Assembly (NCBI GenBank): GCA_039812085.1 | Contig: JBDHZU010000002.1 | Span: 1-49,085 of the forward strand | Length of the DNA: 49,085 nucleotides | DNA from: JBDHZU01 sp039812085 | GTDB taxonomy: Bacteria > Actinomycetota > Actinomycetes > S36-B12 > UBA10799 | Reading direction: 5' to 3' | Part shown: positions 41,128-48,950 of the stretch, piece by piece | Numbering within the stretch: position 1 is the stretch's first letter | Layout: every line of letters begins with the position of its first letter | Translations under genes and position numbers: made by a program | Notes under the pieces: model-generated | Databases searched by the model: none | Told to the model about the DNA's origin: nothing | Seen by the model: only the letters and a program-made list of their open reading frames with translations

Positions 41128-41949
41128 GTGAGCGAGACGATGGTCCCGGATGAGGGCCAAAGTCTCGTTTTCATCGATGGGGCTCTAACGATCACTCGTG
41201 AGGGCCCCATCGTCACGATTCGGTTGACGAATCCGGATCAGCGCAATGCGCAGATCCCACAGTTGTGGCGTGAGTTGGCCGCTTTTGGTGAACAACTCCC
41301 CGCAGATGTGCGCGCGGTTGTTTTGCGTGCCGATGGACAATCCTTCTCTGCCGGGCTTGATCGGCGAATGTTCGCCGAGGGTGTGCCAGGCGAGAAGCCA
41401 TTAGCTGAGATGGCGAACATGTCGGACGACGAGTTCGACCAACTCATCGCCGAGTTCCAGCGGGGTTTCACCTGGTGGCGAGAAAGCCCTGCCGTCACCA
41501 TCGCCCTCGTCCAGGGGCACGCAGTCGGCGCAGGTTTCCAACTGGCCTTAGCCGCTGACCTGCTCATCGTGGCCCCAGACGTTCAGTTCGCCATGAAGGA
41601 GACTTCGCTGGGATTGGTGCCAGACCTTGCCGGAACCCAGCCGTTGGTCGAAGCAGTTGGCTATGCGCGAGCGATGGAGATCTGCACCAGTGGACGTTGG
41701 GTAGATGCTGACGAAGCCGTCCGGATCGGCCTTGCCCTACGCAGTGTCCCGGTCGATCAGTTCGATGCCACCGTGACAGAAATCCTGACACCCATTCTTA
41801 ATGCATTGCCGTCGGCCGTTGCCGAGACAAAATTCCTGCTGCGCGATGCCGTTACCCGTACCCGCGACGAGCAATGTGCAGCCGAACGTCAGGCGCAGCG
41901 TCGTCGGATCAACGAATTGGCTGACCTGATGGGAATCAGAGGAAGCTGA
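41128..41949 (+). CDS. enoyl-CoA hydratase/isomerase (crotonase) family protein
   Basis: Crotonase-fold protein of 273 residues. The oxyanion-hole segments are present (QSFSAGLDRRMF and GHAVGAGFQLALAADL). The first catalytic Glu of classical hydratases is replaced by Gln (GFQL), whereas the second is kept (MKETSLGLVPDLAGT), so it may be an isomerase, a hydrolase or another crotonase rather than a hydratase. GTG 41128 is taken as start; ATG 41140 is an alternative. The open frame extends back to 40987 but overlaps the HTH gene out of frame. It ends in TGATG, coupled to the ABC exporter. Confidence 0.88.
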   Translation: MSETMVPDEGQSLVFIDGALTITREGPIVTIRLTNPDQRNAQIPQLWRELAAFGEQLPADVRAVVLRADGQSFSAGLDRRMFAEGVPGEKPLAEMANMSDDEFDQLIAEFQRGFTWWRESPAVTIALVQGHAVGAGFQLALAADLLIVAPDVQFAMKETSLGLVPDLAGTQPLVEAVGYARAMEICTSGRWVDADEAVRIGLALRSVPVDQFDATVTEILTPILNALPSAVAETKFLLRDAVTRTRDEQCAAERQAQRRRINELADLMGIRGS

Positions 41950-43835
41950 TGTCGATCGGTGGCGGGCCAATGAGCGCGCTGCGTTCCTACTCCCGCGATA
42001 GCTCAGTTGTTGACCGCAAACTGGCACCGGGAACAGTTCGGCGAATCCTCGGTTACGCCAAGCCGTATCGACGCATCATCATCTTCTTCCTCATCGCATT
42101 GGTCTTTGATGCGCTACTGGTGGTGGCTCAACCACTGCTGTTCAAACGAATCGTGGATGACGGCATCACACCGGGAAACGCAACTGTCGTCACCATGAGC
42201 GCGATCCTGGTGGCGGTCGTGGCAGTCGTTGATGCTGGACTCGGTCTGATCAGTCGTTGGTGGTCCGCCCAGATTGGCGAAGGACTGATCTTCGATCTGC
42301 GCACCTCTGTTTTCGGCCATGTGCAACGGCAATCGATCGCGTTCTTTACCCGTGCCCAAACCGGTGCATTGGTCTCGCGTTTGAACAACGACGTGGTCGG
42401 CGCACAGCAAGCATTTACCTCAACCATGTCTGGCGTGCTTGGCAACATCATCAGCTTGGTCGTGGTCATCATCGCGATGGTCGCGTTGAGTTGGCAGATC
42501 ACGGTGGCGGCACTTGTGCTGCTGCCTATCTTCCTCGTCCCCGCTAAGTGGATGGGTCGACGGATGCAGACCCTGACCCGTGAACAAATGCAGCTCAACG
42601 CGGAGATGGGTACACAGATGACTGAACGGTTCAACGTGGCGGGTGCGCTGCTGGTCAAACTGTTCGGTCGCCCCGAAGTTGAAGATGCCACCTTCGCAAG
42701 CAAGGCCGGGCGAGTGCGAAACATCGGGGTATCCATCGCGATGGCTAACCGCTACTTCGTGACGGCATTGACGTTGGTGGCCGCACTGGCAACCGCCATG
42801 GTCTACGGCATTGGCGGCAACCTGGTCATCGGCGGCTCGATGTCATTGGGCACCTTGTTGGCATTAACTGCCCTGCTTGCCCAGTTGTACGGACCATTAA
42901 CGGCACTGTCCAACGTTCGAGTTGATGTCATGACGGCACTCGTTAGCTTCGAACGAGTATTTGAAGTGATGGATCTGCCCACTTTGGTCCAAGAGCCCGA
43001 ACATCCAGCTGCGCTGCCTGCTGGGCCGGTCTCCTTGACGTTTGACCACGTGAGCTTTGAATACCCGCGGCCAGAAGAAGTGTCGTTGGCTTCACTGGAG
43101 ACGATTGCTCGACCTGCACCGTCGAGCACACAAGAGGGCCCCGTTTTGCGCGATGTCAGCTTCGAGGTGCCAGCCGGAACGATGACTGCGCTTGTTGGCC
43201 ATAGCGGTGCTGGTAAGAGCACCACGACGGCACTGATTGCCCGGCTGTATGACGCGACTGCGGGTGCGGTTCGAATTGGCGGAGTCGATGTGCGGGAACT
43301 GTCCTTCGCGGACCTGAGGTCGTGCGTTGGGGAAGTGACCCAAGAGGCTCACCTGTTCCACGACACCATCCGAGCAAATCTGCTCTACGCCCAGCCAGAA
43401 GCGACAGAAGATGAGTTGTGGCAAGCCTTGCGTGCAGCCCAGGTGGCCGAGTTGATCCAAGGTCTGCCCGATGGTTTGGACACGATCGTTGGCGACCGCG
43501 GACATCGATTGTCCGGGGGAGAGAAGCAGCGAGTTGCCATCGCACGACTATTGCTCAAGAGTCCACGGCTGCTTGTCCTGGACGAGGCCACGGCACATCT
43601 CGATAGCGAGAGCGAAGCCGCTGTACAACGAGCGTTGTCCACCGCATTGGCAGGGCGAACTGCAGTGGTGGTGGCACACCGGTTATCGACAATTCGTGCG
43701 GCCGATCAGATCCTGGTTGTCAGCGAAGGTCGAATCGTCCAACGAGGCCGACACGAACAGCTATTGGCACAAGGTGGGTTGTACGCCGACCTGTATCGCA
43801 CGCAGTTCAGCGAACAAGAGTCTGCGGGTCAGTAG
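41949..43835 (+). CDS. ABC exporter with fused membrane and ATPase domains
   Basis: A half-transporter of 628 residues. Six membrane helices (about 30-330) precede the ATPase domain. Walker A is GHSGAGKST (about 416-424), signature LSGGEKQRVAIARL (about 520), Walker B LLVLDEATAHLD and H-loop VVAHRLSTI. A Ser/Glu/Ala-rich insert of about 20 residues (EEVSLASLE region) follows the A-loop Tyr, which I recall in other actinobacterial members. It resembles MsbA/lipid A-type multidrug exporters and needs a partner or homodimer; substrate unknown. Its 3' end overlaps the convergent SURF1 gene by 29 bases. Confidence 0.92.
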   Translation: MSIGGGPMSALRSYSRDSSVVDRKLAPGTVRRILGYAKPYRRIIIFFLIALVFDALLVVAQPLLFKRIVDDGITPGNATVVTMSAILVAVVAVVDAGLGLISRWWSAQIGEGLIFDLRTSVFGHVQRQSIAFFTRAQTGALVSRLNNDVVGAQQAFTSTMSGVLGNIISLVVVIIAMVALSWQITVAALVLLPIFLVPAKWMGRRMQTLTREQMQLNAEMGTQMTERFNVAGALLVKLFGRPEVEDATFASKAGRVRNIGVSIAMANRYFVTALTLVAALATAMVYGIGGNLVIGGSMSLGTLLALTALLAQLYGPLTALSNVRVDVMTALVSFERVFEVMDLPTLVQEPEHPAALPAGPVSLTFDHVSFEYPRPEEVSLASLETIARPAPSSTQEGPVLRDVSFEVPAGTMTALVGHSGAGKSTTTALIARLYDATAGAVRIGGVDVRELSFADLRSCVGEVTQEAHLFHDTIRANLLYAQPEATEDELWQALRAAQVAELIQGLPDGLDTIVGDRGHRLSGGEKQRVAIARLLLKSPRLLVLDEATAHLDSESEAAVQRALSTALAGRTAVVVAHRLSTIRAADQILVVSEGRIVQRGRHEQLLAQGGLYADLYRTQFSEQESAGQ

Positions 43836-44622
43836 TTTCCTGACGCAGATCTGCCTGTTCGGCTTCTTGGCGGTCCAGTTCGTCATCCAGGCGGCGGTCT
43901 TTCAACTCGCGTCGAACCAGAATCGTCAGCCCAATCACGAACATGATGGCGAACGCGATCCACTGCAGGGCATAGGACAAGTGTGGACCCTCATCGATCT
44001 CCGGCAATGGAATCGGAGTGAGCCCCGCACCCTGTGCGGGGGTTGAGGATTCCAGGTCGATATACATCGGCAGCATGGCGCTTTGTGCCCCGACCAGGGC
44101 ACCCAATTTGGTGACATCCAATGTCTGGGTTTGCCCGGCTGGCATATCGGCTGGATCAGGGTCACTCGGAATTGATGGCTGCAGACGTCCGGTGACGGTA
44201 ACGGTTCCGCTCGGAGGTGCGGGTGGTACGGGGTTGGTGCGCGGATTGTCCGGAGTCTCGATCCAGCCGCGGTTGACCATGACCCAACGTCCGTCGCTCA
44301 GTTTCAAAGGTGTGGCCACGTAGTAACCGGTTTTGGTATTGAGAATCTTCCGTCGAACGAGTCGTTCCCCACTGTCGTCGAACGTCCCGGTTGCGGTCAC
44401 GGGGCGGTACTGCAGCTCGGCCAGATCCGTCTGTCCAGGGTGTAACAGAGTGCTGACATTCTCGGCTTTGGTGGACTCATTGTGAACCTGCAAGGAGTTA
44501 GCTGCCTTGCGTTGGTCGAGGCGGTGGAATTGCCAGTCAGACAGGCGCAAGCACAGCAGGGCTGCCAGCGGAACAAGGATGAGCATGGCGAGCCAGCGTG
44601 GTTGACGCAGGATTCGCAGCAC
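43807..44622 (-). CDS. SURF1 family cytochrome oxidase assembly protein
   Basis: A protein of 271 residues with a membrane helix at each end (about 12-28 and 218-240) and an extracytoplasmic domain between, the SURF1 layout. Motifs are LSDWQFHRLDQRKAANS after the first helix, GYYVATPLKLSDGRWVMVNRGWI and LSYALQWIAFAIMFVIG at the second helix. SURF1 helps insert heme A into cytochrome c oxidase, which fits with ctaA and ctaB elsewhere in the window. It is 21 bases after the DUF3099 gene and likely co-transcribed. A charged Glu/Arg/Asp-rich tail ends the protein. Confidence 0.92.
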   Translation of the reverse strand: MLRILRQPRWLAMLILVPLAALLCLRLSDWQFHRLDQRKAANSLQVHNESTKAENVSTLLHPGQTDLAELQYRPVTATGTFDDSGERLVRRKILNTKTGYYVATPLKLSDGRWVMVNRGWIETPDNPRTNPVPPAPPSGTVTVTGRLQPSIPSDPDPADMPAGQTQTLDVTKLGALVGAQSAMLPMYIDLESSTPAQGAGLTPIPLPEIDEGPHLSYALQWIAFAIMFVIGLTILVRRELKDRRLDDELDRQEAEQADLRQETTDPQTLVR

Positions 44623-44643
44623 CAGATGACTCTAACCCGCGAG

Positions 44644-44946
44644 TTAATGCCTCGTCGTGGTTCGGGCAGTCAGTTCCGGCTTGTCGTTCAACACGATGGG
44701 CGAGACAGCCTGATCACGGGGTTGGACTGTGGCCGAATTGGCCAGCACAACCGCCACATAGGGAACCACGATGGCGAATGCCATGAGCAGCCAGCCGATC
44801 CATCCCTGAATGATGATGGCGGCCACAAAACAGACCAGTCGAGCACCCATGGTGATGAGGTACCGACGCTGTCGAAATTCACGGTCCGCTGCTGCAGATG
44901 GACGTGCGCCAGTGATGACGTGGACTTGCTCATCACGACGTGGCAT
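44644..44946 (-). CDS. DUF3099 domain-containing membrane protein
   Basis: A protein of 100 residues with two hydrophobic helices (about 31-49 and 51-69) and hydrophilic ends. The segment DREFRQRRYLITMGARLVCF and the following helix pair match DUF3099, a family of actinobacterial membrane proteins of unknown function commonly next to SURF1. The ATG at 44946 is preceded by TAGGTT at exactly six bases, with no clear ribosome-binding site. It is the first gene of a two-gene unit with SURF1. Confidence 0.88.
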   Translation of the reverse strand: MPRRDEQVHVITGARPSAAADREFRQRRYLITMGARLVCFVAAIIIQGWIGWLLMAFAIVVPYVAVVLANSATVQPRDQAVSPIVLNDKPELTARTTTRH

Positions 44947-44952
44947 AGCCCT

Positions 44953-44958
44953 AACCTA
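44953..44958 (-). promoter_or_regulatory. candidate leaderless -10 box of the DUF3099-SURF1 unit
   Basis: Read on the minus strand: TAGGTT, six bases, ATG at 44946. Same geometry as other boxes in the window. AGGG directly before the ATG is too close to serve as a normal ribosome-binding site. Confidence 0.5.
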
Positions 44959-45046
44959 AGTCTGATTCACAATTGCTGCCACTATTGGACAGCTGGTAAC
45001 GATCTGCGGTGGCTACTGCAGGTACGCAACGCAGGAGGCGACAGAC

Positions 45047-45265
45047 ATGGCAGACCGCACCTACGGATTGACCGAAATCGTCGGAACGTCCACTCAGGGA
45101 ATCGATGACGCGATCCGTAACGGCATCGCTCGTGCGGGCAAGAGTGCACGACACTTGGACTGGTTTGAGGTCAGCGGCGTGCGCGGATACATCAAGGACG
45201 GCGATGTTCACCACTTCCAGGTATCCATGAAGTTGGGTTACCGCTTAGAAGATGCTGACGCGTAA
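45047..45265 (+). CDS. dodecin family flavin-binding protein
   Basis: Dodecin of 72 residues. Family features include YGLTEIVGTSTQGIDDAIRN at the start, the flavin-stacking Trp in LDWFEVSGVRG, and HHFQVSMKLGYRLE at the end, with the Gln that contacts the flavin ring. Dodecins form hollow 12-mers that store or buffer flavins and sometimes CoA. AGGAGG lies upstream of the ATG. Monocistronic: a terminator hairpin follows within ten bases of the stop. Confidence 0.93.
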   Translation: MADRTYGLTEIVGTSTQGIDDAIRNGIARAGKSARHLDWFEVSGVRGYIKDGDVHHFQVSMKLGYRLEDADA

Positions 45266-45274
45266 CGGTTAAGG

Positions 45275-45306
45275 CTGCGCAGTCAGTTCTGTGCAGTTGC
45301 TTTTGC
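45275..45306 (+). terminator. intrinsic terminator of the dodecin gene
   Basis: CTGCGCAG (45275-45282), six bases, CTGTGCAG (45289-45296) forms an eight-base-pair stem with one G-U pair, followed by TTGCTTTTG. It is the best terminator in the window. It extends into the 3' end of the convergent serB gene. Confidence 0.55.
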
Positions 45307-46485
45307 CATGGCGGCATCGGCTTCTTCGCCGGTGATTCCCAGTAGGAACAACACGGTGTCCAAGTAAGGCACGTTGACGGCGGTATCTGCGCTTTGCCGT
45401 AGGACGGGTTTGGCGTTGAAGGCGATTCCCAGTCCCGCAGTGGCAATCATGTCCAGATCGTTTGCCCCATCGCCGATGGCGACTGTTCGTTCCAACGGAA
45501 TCCCGTATTCGGCGGCTATCTCAACCAACGCAGCGGCCTTGGCTTTACGGTCGATGACTGGTCCTGTCGTCCGTCCGGTGAGGGTGCCATCGGCAACCTC
45601 TAGTCGGTTAGCACGAACCTGCTCGACCCCGAGTTCGGCTGCCAGTTCGTCCACGACCTCGTGGAACCCGCCCGATACCAAAGCGACGTGATAGCCCAGA
45701 TGTCGCAATGTGGTGACCAAGGTGCGAGCACCTGGGGTTAATCGCACGGCACGACGAACATCCTCCAGGCTGGAGACGTTTACTCCGGCCAACAGCTTGA
45801 CGCGCTCAGCGAGACTTTCGGCAAAGTCGAGTTCACCCGCCATCGCACGATTGGTCACCTCCGCCACCGCATCGGTGCATCCGGCATGTTCGGCGATGAG
45901 TTCGATGACCTCGTCTTGGATCAAGGTGGAGTCCACATCCAGCACGACCAGTCGCGCACCGCGACGCGAGACCCCTGGCACATCCACGGACAAGTCCACT
46001 CCCGCATCCGCAGACACCAGTGCAAGACGACGACGAAGTTCGTCCCGGTCCGCACCAGAAACCTCGAACTCCAAAGCGGTCACTGGTCTGCGAGCCACTC
46101 GGATGATCCGGTCGATATTTGCGCCTAAGTCGGTGATTGCTGCCGTGATCGCGTGTAGGCCACCAGCACACAGTGGGCTGCCGATTGCGGTCACCACCAA
46201 ACGTCCGGACCGACGGGCATCGTCACCATCGAGCCCTATCCGGATATCGCACTTGAGGTCCAAGGTGGTGGCCTGTTCACAGGCTGCCTGACGTGCAGCT
46301 TCGACCACTTCGTCATCAGCGTCGTCGGTCGCGAGCAGCAACCCGAGGGAGAGGTGACCGCGAATCACCACCTGCTCAATATCCAGGACCGGGAATCCGA
46401 AGGGAGCAAGGGCTTCGAGCAGACTGGCGGTGACACCCGGACGGTCGTCACCGCTAACGGTGATGAGCATCGTCGAGGTCGCCAT
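45283..46485 (-). CDS. serB: phosphoserine phosphatase SerB with N-terminal ACT-like domains
   Basis: A protein of 400 residues. The N-terminal half (about 1-170) has two ACT-like regulatory domains (MLITVSGDDRPGVTASLLEAL and LVVTAIGSPLCAGGLHAI). The C-terminal half is a HAD phosphatase: DVDSTLIQDEVIELIAEHAG (nucleophile Asp), SGGFHEVVDELA, KAKAAAL and GDGANDLDMI. It dephosphorylates O-phosphoserine, the last step of serine synthesis; serine may feed back through the ACT domains (known for mycobacterial SerB2). The ATG start overlaps nothing; the unknown gene at 46499 ends 13 bases upstream. Confidence 0.95.
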   Translation of the reverse strand: MATSTMLITVSGDDRPGVTASLLEALAPFGFPVLDIEQVVIRGHLSLGLLLATDDADDEVVEAARQAACEQATTLDLKCDIRIGLDGDDARRSGRLVVTAIGSPLCAGGLHAITAAITDLGANIDRIIRVARRPVTALEFEVSGADRDELRRRLALVSADAGVDLSVDVPGVSRRGARLVVLDVDSTLIQDEVIELIAEHAGCTDAVAEVTNRAMAGELDFAESLAERVKLLAGVNVSSLEDVRRAVRLTPGARTLVTTLRHLGYHVALVSGGFHEVVDELAAELGVEQVRANRLEVADGTLTGRTTGPVIDRKAKAAALVEIAAEYGIPLERTVAIGDGANDLDMIATAGLGIAFNAKPVLRQSADTAVNVPYLDTVLFLLGITGEEADAAMAKATAQN

Positions 46486-46498
46486 GAGGGTTACGACG

Positions 46499-47293
46499 CT
46501 ATCGGGTGCTACAGGCGGCAGCGAGGCAGCGCCGCGCCGTATGGGCGAGATCGGTCAGAGATTGCGTCCGAGCGGCAGTGACATTGACGCTGCCGTGCAC
46601 AGTGGAGTCGTGGTGCAGTGCAGTTGTTGCGATGGCCAACACTTGGGCGGCTTGCAGCACCGTTGCCCGTTGTTCAGGTGAAGTATCTGCGGGCCAGGTG
46701 AACCGATCAAGTTCGGTTTGTACCCTGCGCATGGAATCGCTGATGGCATCACGTCCGGCTGCAGTATCGGTGGCCGCGAGCAGGGTGGTGGCATCGGCAA
46801 TTGCTGTCCGAATCGCCCAGCGTGCTTGTTCCGGGCGGATGGATGCGCTGGCGGTGGTGGGGTCAACCAGGCTGGACTCTTGGCTGAATGTCTTCCACGT
46901 GGTGTGTGCATCAATCGTCGGTACCAAGACGATGCCGACCGAATCGAAAATCACGGCTTGCCCAGCGGTGATGGCCTCGGCCGCTAACCCAGGGATCGCC
47001 GGGAGACCGTCCACATGGCCTGGCGCGGGCAGCACAACGCGTGCCTGCCACATCGATCGTGATTCCTGGTGTTCGGTGAGCAGTTCGATGAGTCCGACTG
47101 GGAATGGTTGATTGCCTTGTGGCGTGGCGAGGATTTGCTGGCCGGTGCGAGTGTGGGAATCGACGACATCGTCCAAGCTGGCCGTGCCGTGCAACCAACT
47201 GTTCCACCAGATCGCAAAGGTGCAGGCACGAGGGAGTACCTCAGTGAGAGTGGCTCGACCGACGGAGTCGACCGATGCGTGACGTCGTGCCAT
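46499..47293 (-). CDS. conserved actinobacterial protein of unknown function
   Basis: A soluble protein of 264 residues, rich in Ala and Thr, with no signal peptide or membrane helix. The conserved-looking N-terminal part (GRATLTEVLPRACTFAIWWNSWL, shown in part by TLTEVLP and WWNSWL) resembles uncharacterised actinobacterial proteins found near SerB. The C-terminal half is helical. ATG 47293 is chosen over the frame opening at 47314 because TATCCT lies six bases upstream of it. It is probably co-transcribed with serB. No function is proposed. Confidence 0.75.
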   Translation of the reverse strand: MARRHASVDSVGRATLTEVLPRACTFAIWWNSWLHGTASLDDVVDSHTRTGQQILATPQGNQPFPVGLIELLTEHQESRSMWQARVVLPAPGHVDGLPAIPGLAAEAITAGQAVIFDSVGIVLVPTIDAHTTWKTFSQESSLVDPTTASASIRPEQARWAIRTAIADATTLLAATDTAAGRDAISDSMRRVQTELDRFTWPADTSPEQRATVLQAAQVLAIATTALHHDSTVHGSVNVTAARTQSLTDLAHTARRCLAAACSTR

Positions 47294-47299
47294 CGGGCC

Positions 47300-47305
47300 A
47301 GGATA
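47300..47305 (-). promoter_or_regulatory. candidate leaderless -10 box of the unknown gene-serB unit
   Basis: Read on the minus strand: TATCCT, six bases, ATG at 47293. No ribosome-binding site is visible. The divergent TSUP gene may use TAGGCT at about 47315-47320 on the plus strand. Confidence 0.5.
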
Positions 47306-47357
47306 CGGCTGCACCTAGGCTGTTTGTCATGGTGCAAATGCGACAAGGTCTTGGGCA

Positions 47358-48122
47358 ATGGACCTAGCGCACGGAGTATTGCTCGCGGGGGCGTCGTTTG
47401 CCGCGGGTGCGATTAATGCTGCGGTGGGGTCGGGAACCTTGCTCACATATCCCGTCTTGCTTGGTCTCGGGTTGCCTCCGGTGTTGGCTAATGGCACCAA
47501 CACCCTCGGTGTGGTTCCTGGAGCAATCTCTGGTGCGTGGGTCTACCGAGACAAGCTGAGCCTGCCGCGTGACGTGCTCAAACGACTCGGACTGTTGATG
47601 GCCGGATTTGGCGTCGTTGGTGCACTGCTGGTGGTGTTGTTGCCTGATCGGGTGTTCACCATGGTTGTTCCATGGCTGATTTTGGCTGCGTGTGCGGTGA
47701 TCCTGTTGCAGCCGGTGATTCTACGGATTGTGGGCAAGCACAATGGTGGACAACTCGTCGAGCGTCATAGCGGCACGTTGGTGACGGTGGTATTCACCGC
47801 GATCGGTATCTACAGCGGCTACTTCGGTGCGGCAGTCGGTGTGGCGCTGCTGGCTGGTTTGTTGTCTCTCGTGGTGTTCGACGTGCAACAGGCAAATGCC
47901 GCCAAGAATGTGCTCGCAGGAGTAGGTAATGGCGCGGCGGCGTTGGTGTTCATCGTCTTCGGCAAAGTGGTGTGGATTCCGGCGTTGATCATGATGGTGA
48001 TGGCCACAATCGGTGGCGCGGTGGGTGGTGGCGTGGCTCGACGGCTGCCCGCGCCTTTGCTGAGAGCCGTGATCATTGCTGTTGGTTTGTATGCCGCCGC
48101 GATGGCTTTTGCGCAGGGGTAG
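47358..48122 (+). CDS. TSUP (TauE/SafE) family membrane transporter
   Basis: A membrane protein of 254 residues with about eight helices arranged as two repeats. Each repeat has the TSUP signature: FAAGAINAAVGSGTLLTYPVLL in the first half and GIYSGYFGAAVGVALLAGLL in the second. GLPPVLANGTNTLGVVPGAISG also matches. Family members export sulfite, sulfoacetate or other organic anions; the substrate here is unknown. It is followed two bases after its stop by the methyltransferase gene, so the two may be co-transcribed. Confidence 0.92.
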   Translation: MDLAHGVLLAGASFAAGAINAAVGSGTLLTYPVLLGLGLPPVLANGTNTLGVVPGAISGAWVYRDKLSLPRDVLKRLGLLMAGFGVVGALLVVLLPDRVFTMVVPWLILAACAVILLQPVILRIVGKHNGGQLVERHSGTLVTVVFTAIGIYSGYFGAAVGVALLAGLLSLVVFDVQQANAAKNVLAGVGNGAAALVFIVFGKVVWIPALIMMVMATIGGAVGGGVARRLPAPLLRAVIIAVGLYAAAMAFAQG

Positions 48123-48124
48123 CG

Positions 48125-48931
48125 ATGCGAATCATCGAGATCGACTCAGCGCAGGCACCGGAGATCACCGACTACACCCGTCTCAACGACATGCAGTTGC
48201 GCCAACGGATCGAACCGGAGCGTGGACTGTTCATGGCTGAGGGCGCGACGGTGATCGAACGAGCGCACCGAGCCGGACACACCATCGTGTCGGTGCTGAC
48301 GGAAGATCGGTGGTTGCCCCGGATCGAGCCGCTACTGGCTGAGGCGGATGTGCCGGTCTATGTGGCCCAAGCAGAGGTGCTTGAAGCCATCGTGGGGTAT
48401 CGGCTGCATCGTGGTGCCTTGGCTGTCGTGCAACGTCCACAACCGAAGCCAGTCGCCGAGCTGATCGAGTCCGCACGCACAGTTGTCGTTATCGAGGATT
48501 TGGTTGACCACACCAACGTGGGACTCATCTTTCGCAACGCAGCTGCACTGGGAGTGGATGCAGTTCTGGTGTCGCCGAGATGCGCTGACCCTTGGTATCG
48601 ACGCAGCGTCAAATCGTCGATGGGGACGATCTTCTCTATCCCGTGGACGATCGCAGATCCCTGGCCTTGGATGTTGGACGACTTGGGGGAGCACGGCTTC
48701 ACCCGCTACGCCTTGACCCCCGCACCAGATGCGGACGATCTAGGCGAGGTTTATCGCCACAAAGATGAGCGAATCGCTTTGCTGTTCGGAACGGAAGGTC
48801 CGGGGTTGAGTCAGGCCGCGCTCCAACGGGTTGATCGTCGGGTTCGGATTCCCATGCATCGTGGTGTCGACTCGTTGAATGTGGCTGCTGCTGCCGCAGT
48901 CGCGTGCTTCGCACTGGCATCAACAACCTGA
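48125..48931 (+). CDS. TrmH/SpoU family RNA methyltransferase
   Basis: A SPOUT methyltransferase of 268 residues. An N-terminal substrate-binding domain (about 1-110, with LFMAEGATVIERA) precedes the knotted SpoU domain. Knot motifs are DHTNVGLIFRNAAALGVDAV, LLFGTEGPGLS and IPMHRGVDSLNVAAAAAVA. It would 2'-O-methylate rRNA or tRNA; the exact target is not evident. The open frame begins at 47972 inside the TSUP gene in another frame; ATG 48125 right after the TSUP stop is the natural start. Confidence 0.92.
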   Translation: MRIIEIDSAQAPEITDYTRLNDMQLRQRIEPERGLFMAEGATVIERAHRAGHTIVSVLTEDRWLPRIEPLLAEADVPVYVAQAEVLEAIVGYRLHRGALAVVQRPQPKPVAELIESARTVVVIEDLVDHTNVGLIFRNAAALGVDAVLVSPRCADPWYRRSVKSSMGTIFSIPWTIADPWPWMLDDLGEHGFTRYALTPAPDADDLGEVYRHKDERIALLFGTEGPGLSQAALQRVDRRVRIPMHRGVDSLNVAAAAAVACFALASTT

Positions 48932-48950
48932 TCTACGACAGGGTGTGCGA

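Noticed and set aside
42985..43140. Unusual 20-residue insertion in the ABC exporter ATPase domain
   Set aside because: The EEVSLASLE-type insert is something I recall in other actinobacterial members of this exporter group, so it is not novel.
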